In this document: positions 50,931 to 58,322 of the stretch, in pieces | How the letters are laid out: each line of letters opens with the position of its first letter | Position numbering within the stretch: position 1 is the first letter of the stretch | Position numbers and translations under genes: made by a program | Assembly (NCBI GenBank): GCA_042691655.1 | Contig: CP170506.1 | Location: 2,108,001 to 2,172,000, forward strand | Length of the DNA stretch: 64,000 bases | Origin: UBA695 sp042691655 | Lineage (GTDB): Bacteria; Verrucomicrobiota; Verrucomicrobiia; Chthoniobacterales; Chthoniobacteraceae | Direction: 5' to 3' | The notes under the pieces: generated by a model | Seen by the model: the letters and a program-made list of their open reading frames with translations, nothing else | Databases searched by the model: none | Told to the model about the DNA's origin: nothing

Positions 50931-51623
50931 ATGCATCGTTGGTTTCGTTTCTGCGCTTTGATCGCGCTTATGGCTTTTACCCAACGCCCGGCTGCCCAGG
51001 CAGAGGACCAGGTACCCCTCTCCAAACACCAGCTTCGGCCCACCCCTGCCCAGGTGGTCCAGCACGGGTTTGAGGAGCAGAATAAACGCCTCGACCAGAT
51101 CGCGGCCCAGCTCACCACCCTGGCCGATTCCCAGAAGCAGCTCGTGGACGCGCAAGCTAAACAGCTTGAGGCACTTACGCAAAAAACCGAGCTCCAGGCC
51201 AAGCAGATCGAGACCCTCAACGACCAGCTTAATCGCCTCAATACCGCCCTCCTTTCCCGGCCCTCCGCCGCCCCCGCCCCAGACACCGCCAGCCACCTTT
51301 CCGGCCCCTCGGTTCAGACCACCGCCCCCGCCGCCACAACCGGCGACTCCAGCACCCCCTCTGCCGTGAAAGCCGAGCCGGTCCACAGCGACGCGCCCAA
51401 CGCCGCCGGGCAGCTCACACATGTGGTCAAACGAGGAGAAACCCTGACAACCATAGCCCGGGCTCACAGTACGAGCGTCTCGGAGTTACTCAGCGTAAAC
51501 AAGATCGAGGATGAACGGAAATTGCAGGTCGGGCAGACGCTGATCCTCCCCAAGGGTGCCACTCCGCAAGCTTCCCCTTCCGCTTCCGCTTCAACCACTC
51601 CCACCCCCCAAAACAACCCTTAA
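50931..51623 (+). CDS. LysM-domain secreted protein with coiled coil
   Basis: This 230-residue protein has a signal peptide (cleavage near AQAED), a long coiled coil (about 50-105, rich in Gln/Leu, e.g. LEALTQKTELQAKQIETL), a Pro/Ala linker, and a C-terminal LysM domain (THVVKRGETLTTIARAHS ... LQVGQTLILP) that binds peptidoglycan. It is divergent from UBact with a 70-base shared promoter region. Function in the envelope is inferred. Confidence 0.87.
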   Translation: MHRWFRFCALIALMAFTQRPAAQAEDQVPLSKHQLRPTPAQVVQHGFEEQNKRLDQIAAQLTTLADSQKQLVDAQAKQLEALTQKTELQAKQIETLNDQLNRLNTALLSRPSAAPAPDTASHLSGPSVQTTAPAATTGDSSTPSAVKAEPVHSDAPNAAGQLTHVVKRGETLTTIARAHSTSVSELLSVNKIEDERKLQVGQTLILPKGATPQASPSASASTTPTPQNNP

Positions 51624-51640
51624 TCCACCCCCTAAAGAAC

Positions 51641-52180
51641 ATGGAAGACACTGCCAAATGGTACCTCATGAAAAAGGACGGCGACGACGTGTTTGGACCG
51701 ATGCCGTTCTCGCAGCTTCATCAATGGGCCGTAGACGCCTTCATATCGCCGCTGGACAAGGTTTCCAGCGACGGAACCACCTGGGTTAAGGCGCCCATGA
51801 TCCCCGAGCTGCACATGGACTACCTGGTGGGCGTTGAGCCGGGGTCCTTCTACGGGCCGACCACCATCGGAGCCATCCGCGAGTTCTACAACAGTGGCGA
51901 AATCTCGCTCGACACCATTTTAACCAACTGCCAGAGCGGCGAGGCCAAGACGCTCAAGGAATTCACCCAGGTCTTCCAACCGCCGGAAGCCCCCGCCCCG
52001 GCCACCATCCGCGTCAGCGCCCGCGACAGCCTGCAAGCCCGCGTCCGGGAACTGGAGGAAGCCCTCGTGCATGAACGTTTTCTTCGCAACACCGCCGAGG
52101 AGCTTCGGGGCAAGGCCGAAGCCCGCACCGCCGAACTGGAGGACATCCTCGGCATCGGCAAAAACAGCGAGGATGTCTGA
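51641..52180 (+). CDS. GYF_2-like domain protein with coiled-coil tail
   Basis: This 179-residue cytosolic protein starts with a GYF_2/DUF4339-like module (KWYLMKKDGDDVFGPMPFSQ then LDKVSSDGTTWVKA), a second partial repeat of it (YGPTTIGAIREFYNSGEISL), and ends in a coiled coil (RVRELEEALVHERFLRNTAE). GYF_2 modules are protein-interaction domains. It lies 17 bases after the LysM gene. Confidence 0.7.
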   Translation: MEDTAKWYLMKKDGDDVFGPMPFSQLHQWAVDAFISPLDKVSSDGTTWVKAPMIPELHMDYLVGVEPGSFYGPTTIGAIREFYNSGEISLDTILTNCQSGEAKTLKEFTQVFQPPEAPAPATIRVSARDSLQARVRELEEALVHERFLRNTAEELRGKAEARTAELEDILGIGKNSEDV

Positions 52181-52242
52181 ATCCCACTAGGGCGCTCCCC
52201 TCAAAGGGAAGTGCCGCCCCCAGCCATCCCCGAACCTTCTTT

Positions 52243-53064
52243 ATGATGTTTTTTCGTCGTTCAATCGTGATTCTCCTGGCAAGCGCCAGCCTGGCCATGG
52301 CCTCCGCCTCCGCCCCGCTGACGCCCAAGGAGCTTGCCTCCGTAATGCAGGTGGAGGAGGTCTCCATCCCTACCCCCGCCGAGCTGATGGCCGCCCTGAA
52401 CAAGGTGGCCAAGCCGAACTGGCAATCGCGCTATCGAACGCCGATCCCGACGAGCTTCTCCAGCCGGGCGCAAATCGCGCTCAACCTGGGCGGCCTGGTC
52501 GCTGACGGCTACATCGCCATCGAAGCCGAGGACTCCCAGCAGGTCAAAAACACCGGCAAAGACATCATCGCCCTGGCCAAGAACCTGGCGGTGAGCGAAA
52601 GCGTCATCGCCCGGGGCAACAGCATCTTTGATTTCGCCGAACGCAACGAGTGGAACACCCTCAAAGAGGAGCTGGAGGCCACGCAGAACGAGGTGAAGCT
52701 TTCCCTTCAACAACAGCACGACGCCGGGCTCGTAAGCTTGGTAAGCATCGGAGCGTGGATTCGCGGGACCGAGATTGTCAGCGGCTGGATCGCCGACAAC
52801 TACACCCCGGCGGCCGCCAAGCTGCTGCGCCAGCCGGAGATCATCGCGCTGATGCGCGCCAAGCTCGAGGCGCTGCCGCAAAAAGCCAAGAACGACCCGG
52901 TCGTCGCCAGCCTCACCGAAGGGCTGCCCCAGCTCCAGGCGCTCGTCTCTTTTTCCAGCGACAAAACGCCTTCCCTCAACGAGGTTAAAGAGATAAAAGA
53001 GGCGTCCAGCCAGCTCATGAAACGGATTTCCACCAAGCCCACCACGAAGGAGCAAAAGCCATGA
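52243..53064 (+). CDS. Secreted protein of unknown function
   Basis: This 273-residue protein has a signal peptide (cleavage near ASASAPL) and is otherwise mostly helical with no recognised domain; segments such as ALNLGGLVADGYIAIEAED and VSIGAWIRGTEIVSGWIADN recall conserved hypothetical proteins. It overlaps the next secreted protein gene by ATGA, so the two are probably partners in the periplasm. Confidence 0.7.
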   Translation: MMFFRRSIVILLASASLAMASASAPLTPKELASVMQVEEVSIPTPAELMAALNKVAKPNWQSRYRTPIPTSFSSRAQIALNLGGLVADGYIAIEAEDSQQVKNTGKDIIALAKNLAVSESVIARGNSIFDFAERNEWNTLKEELEATQNEVKLSLQQQHDAGLVSLVSIGAWIRGTEIVSGWIADNYTPAAAKLLRQPEIIALMRAKLEALPQKAKNDPVVASLTEGLPQLQALVSFSSDKTPSLNEVKEIKEASSQLMKRISTKPTTKEQKP

Positions 53065-53510
53065 GAAGCGCTTTGGCCCTCTTTTTTATCCTGACCCTGG
53101 CCGCGGCCAAGGCCGACCCCGCCAAAACCGAGCCCGCCGGGCCCTCCGACACCGAGGTCAAGGCCCGCTCCAGCGCGCTCGAAGTGGCCGGGGCGTTCTC
53201 CAACGACGGCTTTAAAACGCGCGACAGCCACATCTTCCTGCCCGTTTCCCGCAAGGAGCCCAAATTTGTCCAGGTCAACCTCTACAGCGGCAACCAGTAT
53301 TGGTTCATTGCCGCCGGAGCGGGCCCGGCCCGGAAGATCGCGGTCACGGTTTTCGACGAAAAAGGAAAACCGGTGCCGACCGAATTCTACGAAAACGAAG
53401 CACAGGCGGCCGCGGGCTTTTCGCCCCAGGCCAGCGGTCCGTACATCCTCCGCATCCAGGAGCTTGAAGGCGACCCGGCCACCGTCTGTCTGCTCTATAG
53501 CTATAAATAA
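53061..53510 (+). CDS. Small secreted protein of unknown function
   Basis: This 149-residue protein has a signal peptide (to about residue 18) and a beta-rich domain (FVQVNLYSGNQYWFIAAGAG, SPQASGPYILRIQ) resembling carbohydrate- or protein-binding beta sandwiches, but no family is recognised. It is translationally coupled to the preceding gene. Confidence 0.7.
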   Translation: MRSALALFFILTLAAAKADPAKTEPAGPSDTEVKARSSALEVAGAFSNDGFKTRDSHIFLPVSRKEPKFVQVNLYSGNQYWFIAAGAGPARKIAVTVFDEKGKPVPTEFYENEAQAAAGFSPQASGPYILRIQELEGDPATVCLLYSYK

Positions 53511-53565
53511 ATCAGGCGCCCTACAAAGCCCAAAGACACTTGAAGAGAGAGAGAGAGGGGAATCC

Positions 53566-54033
53566 ATGGAATCCGCAACCAAGACTACTGAAAAAATCTC
53601 TGGCCCCAGAGTGAAACAATTCGCCATTTTTCTGCCCAATAAAGTGGGCATTTTGGCGGAAATCGTGAAGCTTTTAAAAGACCGGAGCATCGACGTTCTG
53701 GCGCTGGCCATCCAGGACTCAGCCGACTGCGCCATCGTGCGCATCATCGTCAGCGATCCGGAGCAGGCCCAGGAGCTATTTGAACTCCACGACGTTCCGT
53801 TTTCCGTCAGCAACGTCCTGGTGGTGGAACTGCGCGAGGGGGCCAGCGAACTCTCGAAGCTTCTCTCGGCGCTGCTCATGGCCGAGGTCAACATCCACGG
53901 CAGCTACGGCCTGCTTCCCCGCCCCCGAGGCAACACGGCGATGGCGCTGCACGTGGAGGATAACGACTGCGCGGTGGCCGTGCTCACGAGCCACAGCTTC
54001 AGGATCCTCAGCCAGCTCGATATTTCCCGGTAA
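53566..54033 (+). CDS. Tandem ACT-domain protein
   Basis: This 155-residue protein has two ACT-like halves, FAIFLPNKVGILAEIVKLLK (ligand-loop Gly-Ile) and VLVVELREGASELSKLLSAL. It resembles stand-alone ACT-domain proteins that bind amino acids. A purine-rich site (GAGAGAGAGAGGGG) lies before the ATG at 53566. The partner enzyme is unknown. Confidence 0.85.
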   Translation: MESATKTTEKISGPRVKQFAIFLPNKVGILAEIVKLLKDRSIDVLALAIQDSADCAIVRIIVSDPEQAQELFELHDVPFSVSNVLVVELREGASELSKLLSALLMAEVNIHGSYGLLPRPRGNTAMALHVEDNDCAVAVLTSHSFRILSQLDISR

Positions 54034-54054
54034 TATTACCAGCGGAACACCGGC

Positions 54055-54087
54055 AAAAAAATACGGGGATGGCTCGCGCCATCCCCG
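54055..54087 (-). terminator. Terminator of the Cys-rich lipoprotein gene
   Basis: CGGGGATGG (54064-54072) pairs with CCATCCCCG (54079-54087); on the minus strand it is followed by a T-run (A-run 54055-54061). It lies 21 bases beyond the lipoprotein stop. Confidence 0.85.
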
Positions 54088-54108
54088 CCGCGTCTCCAAT
54101 CTACCCAT

Positions 54109-54486
54109 TCACCTGCAAATACGGCAGGACCCGACGTTATTCGGGCCCCACGGCCAGGGCCGTTCGAAGTTGTTGCTTTCGGGGTTATAGCAGCGGTCGT
54201 CGCTCGGACGCACCGAGACGAATACCAGCTTGGTTCGCGGCGCGCAGGGGTTATTTTCAACCCTGATCTCGCCCACCGGCGGCAGCGCCGGGCAGGCCGC
54301 GTCGCGTTGAATGACCGTGGTCATCGTGCGCGGACAAGCCGGTTGGCAGACCTCCTTGGCCTCCAAGACCGGCGCTGGCGCGACACACTCCCGAGTCATC
54401 ACACATTCTCTTACCGGCGGAGTGCATTCACAGCCCGAAACCAATGCCACCACCGCCCCTAGTCCACAAAATCCCAGTGTTTTCAT
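54109..54486 (-). CDS. Cysteine-rich lipoprotein of unknown function
   Basis: This 125-residue protein has a lipobox (VSGC, lipid Cys19) and eleven Cys in the mature part, spaced as EC, REC, REC, VC, AC, AC, PC, RC, SC, IC. No domain is recognised. The disulfide-rich composition suggests a small envelope or stress-exposed protein. Confidence 0.7.
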   Translation of the reverse strand: MKTLGFCGLGAVVALVSGCECTPPVRECVMTRECVAPAPVLEAKEVCQPACPRTMTTVIQRDAACPALPPVGEIRVENNPCAPRTKLVFVSVRPSDDRCYNPESNNFERPWPWGPNNVGSCRICR

Positions 54487-54631
54487 AATTAACGAATCGC
54501 CTATTTAACCGGCGTTCGGGCCCTTGGGAAAAAGCGGCCGGGAAAAGATTGCCGGGGGGGCTGCAGGAATGGGGTTACCTATGCCGCGTTTGGTTATCAA
54601 AACGCTTTCAGGGAGGACAGGCTCGGCAGTT

Positions 54632-54749
54632 TTTAGACAGGATTTTCAGGATTAACAAGATTACGCCGACAACCTTCGAACGCTGGATGGGCATCCGGGA
54701 AACCCAATCCGAAAAATCCTGTAAATCATGTCAATCTTGTAAATCCTAA
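54632..54749. repeat. GACAGGATT-type palindromic repeat
   Basis: TAGACAGGATTTTCAGGATT (from 54635) is mirrored by AATCCTGTAAATC...CTTGTAAATCCTA near 54713-54748. This GACAGGATT/AATCCTGT layout recurs in many bacterial genomes. It joins directly to the next repeat; the whole 54487-54906 gap holds repeats and no supported gene. Confidence 0.65.
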
Positions 54750-54896
54750 GCCGAAAATAGGTGTCCTAGAAAAAAGGCAGAGGGCTCACGCAAAGACGCA
54801 AAGGCGCAAAGAGTCCTGCCTTTCTTTGCGCCTTTGCGCCTTTGCGTGAGTATAAATATCCCCCCCTCTTTTTTCATGCCGCGGGGCATGGGGATC
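54750..54896. repeat. Dispersed repeat, copy B (inverted copy of 21162-21331)
   Basis: It runs from GCCGAAAATAGG to GCGGGGCATGGGGATC, the reverse complement order of copy A, with the internal GCAAAGACGCAAAGGCGCAA hairpin. It abuts the permease gene stop at 54907. Confidence 0.75.
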
Positions 54897-54906
54897 TGTC
54901 TAAAGA

Positions 54907-55674
54907 TCAGGAACGCCCCGTGCCCCAGCGGCGGTGGAGGAAACGCTCGGCGGGGGAGAAGAAGATTTTGTCAGCCAGAAGCCCGATGACCACAATGACG
55001 AACATGATGCCGATCACCTGGTCCATCGCGTTAAGGTCGCGGCCATATTGAAGAAGCTGTCCCAGCCCAAATCCTGTGAGAATTGTAACAAAAATTTCCG
55101 CCGCCATCAGCGAACGCCACGCGAAAGCCCACCCCTGTTTCATTCCGCTGACGATGAACGGAAGCGAGGCAGGGAGAATCACGCGGGTCCAGGTGTAGAA
55201 CTGCTTGGCGCCCATCGTTCGCGCCGCGCGGGCGTAGATCGGCGGCACGTTGCGCACGCCGTTGTCCGTTGAAATAATGACCGACCAAAGCGTCCCCATC
55301 ACCACGACGAAGAGCATGGCCCCTTCCGTCTGGCCGAACCAAAGCAATGCCAGCGGAACCCAGCAAACGCTCGGCAGCGTTTGAAGCCCCAACGCCAGGA
55401 CGCCCACGGTGTCCTCGCACAACTGGAAACGGGCCGTAAGCAGCCCGATCGGAATGCCCAGTGCCGCGCCAATGAAATAACCGATCAGCAACCGCCGCAG
55501 GGTGACCATCGTTGCCTCGGCCAGCGTGCCGTCGAGGGCAACGCCTTTGAGGTATTCCCACACCGAGGCGGGATCGGGCAGCAGCACGACGGACCAATGC
55601 TTGGAGAGCACCACCAGGTGCCACGCCAAAAGCAAAAGGGCGAAAAAGATGAGGGAGGAAAGCACGCGTTTCAT
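54907..55674 (-). CDS. ABC transporter permease (SsuC/TauC/NrtB type)
   Basis: This 255-residue membrane protein has about six helices and the EAA-loop segment ARTMGAKQFYTWTRVILPASLPF. It resembles permeases for sulfonates, taurine or nitrate. The start directly follows the ATPase stop (TAAATG). With the other subunits it forms an importer whose substrate is not fixed by sequence. Confidence 0.9.
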   Translation of the reverse strand: MKRVLSSLIFFALLLLAWHLVVLSKHWSVVLLPDPASVWEYLKGVALDGTLAEATMVTLRRLLIGYFIGAALGIPIGLLTARFQLCEDTVGVLALGLQTLPSVCWVPLALLWFGQTEGAMLFVVVMGTLWSVIISTDNGVRNVPPIYARAARTMGAKQFYTWTRVILPASLPFIVSGMKQGWAFAWRSLMAAEIFVTILTGFGLGQLLQYGRDLNAMDQVIGIMFVIVVIGLLADKIFFSPAERFLHRRWGTGRS

Positions 55675-56490
55675 TTATTCGGCTCCGTATTCGGCCCCCG
55701 GGGTTTCATCAGTGTAGCCGCGCAAGGCCCGCGTGATCTGGCTTGAATGGCTTGCCAGCTCCACGGAATTGATGTCGCGCGGATGGGGCAGGTCGATATG
55801 AAATTCTTCGCGAACGCGGCCCGGGTGGGGCGAAAATAAGACGACCCGGTCGCCCAGGCAGACGGCCTCGCGCACGTTGTGGGTGACGAAAACGATGGTC
55901 TTTTTGCGCTCGGCCCAGATGCGCTGGATATCGCCGTAGAGCTGCTCGCGCGTGAGGGCGTCGAGCGCGGCGAAGGGCTCGTCCATCAGGAGCACGCGAG
56001 GGTTGGGCGCCAGCGAACGGGCCAGCGCGGCCCGCTGTTTCATGCCGCCGGAAAGCTCGTGGATATTCGAATGCGCGAAATCGTCGAGGCCGACAAGCTT
56101 CAGGTAATACCGGGCGACCTCGCGGCGGTCGGACGGCGTCAGGTTTGGCTTAAGGTTGAGCCCGAAGAGGACGTTGCCCATCACATCGAGCCACGGGAAG
56201 AGGGCGCTTTCCTGGAACATCACCATGCGGTCCCGCCCCGGCCCGGTGACCTCCTTGCCGTCCATGAGCGTACGGCCCTCGGTCGGTTTTTCGAGGCCCG
56301 CGATGATATTGAGCAGGGTCGATTTGCCGCAGCCGCTCGGCCCCACCAGGCAAACGAAGTCCCCCTCGTTGACTTGGAGCGAAATATGATCCAGGGCGCG
56401 AATCACCTTACCGCGCAACTTGAAGTCCTTGGTTACGCCGTCGATGAGAAGCTTGGCCGGTACGCTGCGGAGTTCGTCTTGAAGCGACAT
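55675..56490 (-). CDS. ABC transporter ATP-binding protein (SsuB/TauB/NrtD type)
   Basis: This 271-residue ATPase has Walker A VGPSGCGKST, Q-loop VMFQESALFPWLDV, signature ELSGGMKQRAALARS, Walker B VLLMDEPFAALD and H-loop FVTHNVREA. The pattern with LFPW after the Q is typical of the nitrate/sulfonate/taurine family. It is separated from the binding-protein gene by a palindromic repeat. Confidence 0.93.
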   Translation of the reverse strand: MSLQDELRSVPAKLLIDGVTKDFKLRGKVIRALDHISLQVNEGDFVCLVGPSGCGKSTLLNIIAGLEKPTEGRTLMDGKEVTGPGRDRMVMFQESALFPWLDVMGNVLFGLNLKPNLTPSDRREVARYYLKLVGLDDFAHSNIHELSGGMKQRAALARSLAPNPRVLLMDEPFAALDALTREQLYGDIQRIWAERKKTIVFVTHNVREAVCLGDRVVLFSPHPGRVREEFHIDLPHPRDINSVELASHSSQITRALRGYTDETPGAEYGAE

Positions 56491-56506
56491 GCTTAAAAAA
56501 AGATTA

Positions 56507-56605
56507 CACCACAGAGGGCACGAAGGACACGGAGGAAAAAGGAGAATTTACACCTGTATAAAAAATCTCTTCCGTCACTCCGTGAACTCTGTGTCCTCTG
56601 TGGTG
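56507..56605. repeat. ACCACAGAG palindromic intergenic repeat
   Basis: CACCACAGAG at the left end is mirrored by CTCTGTGGTG at the right (56596-56605), with further paired GACACGGAG and CTCCGTG segments inside. It lies between the ABC binding-protein and ATPase genes. A half copy occurs at 27809. Confidence 0.75.
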
Positions 56606-56622
56606 AGTATTCAATCATCCCC

Positions 56623-57681
56623 CTAAGGCGTAACCACAAGCTCTTTCAGGTCGGGGACTTTTTTCAAAAATCCGGCACTCTGGGCGTTGGCGACATAGGT
56701 GTTCAAGCTCGCCATGGAGACGTCGTTGGTCAGTTCAATGCGTTTCCACGACGAGGCGACCAGCTCAGGCGCGATCTTGGAGCGGGTTTCCGCGTAAAGT
56801 TCCTCCACGGCCATCGCTTGCGCCTCCTCGGGGTGATCCTTGATCCACTGCGTCAGCTCCCGGTGCGCAGCGGTGATCTTGCGCAAGAGATCGCGCTTTT
56901 CGTTCAAGAACTTGACGCTCGAAACCAGGACCGTCGTGACGGCGTCCTTCTCCTCCAGGAAGACCTTCCCCCCGGCATCTCTTTCCAGCCGCGAGACCCA
57001 CGGCTCCACGGTCCAGGCGGCGTCGATCTTCTTCTGGACGAAGAGGGAAAGCTGGTCGGGGTTCGGCGTCGGGATCACCTGGGCGTCGCCGCCGAGCTGG
57101 GTAATTTTCAGCCCCTGGGCAGTGAGCCAGGCGCGACAGGCCACGTCCTGGGTATTGCCCAACTGCGGCGTGGCGATCCGTTTTCCCCGGAAGTCGGCCC
57201 CCTTGGCGATGCCGAGGCCGGGCTGGACCACGAGCGCCGCCCCGCCGTTGGCCGCCCCGGAAACAATCCGCACTTCCGCGCCGTTGGACTTGGCAAAGGC
57301 GTTGATGGCCGGGCTCGGACCGACGTAGGTGATGTCGATGCTGTTGGCGAACACCGCCTCCATCGCGCTCGGGCCCGCATTGTAAATATACCACTCCACC
57401 TTCACCCCGGCGCGTTCCTCAAACCACCCCTTCCCCTGCCGGGAAAGGTGCTGCGCCACGAGCGCCTGAACGTGGGTGATATTGGGGAAATGGCCGAAGC
57501 GCACGACCGTTTCCGCCGCTCGCGCGGCCCCGCAGAGGCCCCACACGAGAAAAACAAAGAGGCTCGCCCGAAGGAGAGAGGGCACGACGCCCCTCGCCAC
57601 GCGTTCCCCGTCTGAAAATTGAGCGCGCAAAGCCCCGCTGTCTTTTTCCTGAGTTCCTGAGTTCCTGATAAACATCTTCAT
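56623..57681 (-). CDS. ABC transporter substrate-binding protein (SsuA/NMT1-like)
   Basis: This 352-residue periplasmic protein has a signal peptide whose hydrophobic core is LLRASLFVFLVWGLCGAARA, then a periplasmic-binding fold (VRFGHFPNITHVQALVAQHL, YVGPSPAINAFAKS, IATPQLGNTQDVA). The ATG at 57681 overlaps the Rrf2 gene stop (ATGA), but the first dozen codons are made from the TCAGGAACTCAGG repeat, giving an unusually long n-region. A later GTG (near 57600) would give a normal signal peptide. Confidence 0.9.
   Translation of the reverse strand: MKMFIRNSGTQEKDSGALRAQFSDGERVARGVVPSLLRASLFVFLVWGLCGAARAAETVVRFGHFPNITHVQALVAQHLSRQGKGWFEERAGVKVEWYIYNAGPSAMEAVFANSIDITYVGPSPAINAFAKSNGAEVRIVSGAANGGAALVVQPGLGIAKGADFRGKRIATPQLGNTQDVACRAWLTAQGLKITQLGGDAQVIPTPNPDQLSLFVQKKIDAAWTVEPWVSRLERDAGGKVFLEEKDAVTTVLVSSVKFLNEKRDLLRKITAAHRELTQWIKDHPEEAQAMAVEELYAETRSKIAPELVASSWKRIELTNDVSMASLNTYVANAQSAGFLKKVPDLKELVVTP
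57642..57669. repeat. TTCCTGAG repeat inside the 5' end of the binding-protein gene
   Basis: Three tandem GAGTTCCT-type units match the right arm of the palindrome at 49018-49045. Here the repeat is in the coding frame of the ABC binding protein. Confidence 0.7.
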
Positions 57682-58265
57682 AGGCCATGTCTTTTGCGAA
57701 TCGGCTTCCGGCGCGCTTTGACCCGCACGGGTTTGGCCGTTTTCTGGGTTGGAACGGAACGGGCGACGGACGGCTTCCGAGGGGTCCTCCTCATTAACAT
57801 TTTGACAAAGGGAACCGCGATTTTGTTGCGCCTAATTTTCCGCAAAGTGCGCCGGACGGTGTCGCCGATGGTGGTCTGGTCGACGATGTCGGAAACGGCT
57901 CGGTCCACCTGGGAGAAAAGGGCGTGGATCCCGCAAACGGTAGGTTCAGGATAGCGGCAGGCGGCGTTTTCTCCGCATTCGGCGCAGGCGGTGTCCAGCG
58001 ATTCGCCATCCAGCAGCCGGATCACCTCGCCGAAGCGGATTTCGGAAGCCGGGAGGGCAAGCTGATAGCCACCGTGGGTTCCGCGCTTGCTCTCAATATA
58101 CCCGGCGTGGCGAAGCTGGATGAAAATCTGCTCCAGGAAGCGAACCGGCAAGTTTTCCTCCTGCGCCAGGTCGCCGATCTGCACCAACGGGCGGCCCAGA
58201 GCCTGGGCTATTCCCAAATCGACCAACGCCCGCAGCGCGTAGTGGCATCGTTTGGAGACCTTCAT
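57678..58265 (-). CDS. Rrf2-family transcriptional regulator with candidate iron-sulfur cysteines
   Basis: This 195-residue winged-helix protein starts MKVSKRCHYALRALVDLG and has IGDLAQEENLPVRFLEQIF (recognition helix region) and GYIESKRGTHGGYQLA (wing). Cys94, Cys97, Cys103 and Cys111 sit in the C-x2-C-x5-C-x7-C region used by IscR-type members to hold a 2Fe-2S cluster. A Lys/Arg-rich 50-residue tail is extra. It is the first gene of the ABC operon, and probably senses cysteine or Fe-S status to control it. Confidence 0.9.
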   Translation of the reverse strand: MKVSKRCHYALRALVDLGIAQALGRPLVQIGDLAQEENLPVRFLEQIFIQLRHAGYIESKRGTHGGYQLALPASEIRFGEVIRLLDGESLDTACAECGENAACRYPEPTVCGIHALFSQVDRAVSDIVDQTTIGDTVRRTLRKIRRNKIAVPFVKMLMRRTPRKPSVARSVPTQKTAKPVRVKARRKPIRKRHGL

Positions 58266-58322
58266 GGAGAGAGCTTTCTACCAAACGCGAGGTTAACCGC
58301 AGCGATTTGCCGAATCAACTCT

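Noticed and set aside
50684..51286. A 200-residue minus-strand ORF ending in the UBact sequence
   Set aside because: Its first 140 residues are antisense to the LysM gene and have shadow-like composition; only the last 58 codons from the ATG at 50860 match UBact.
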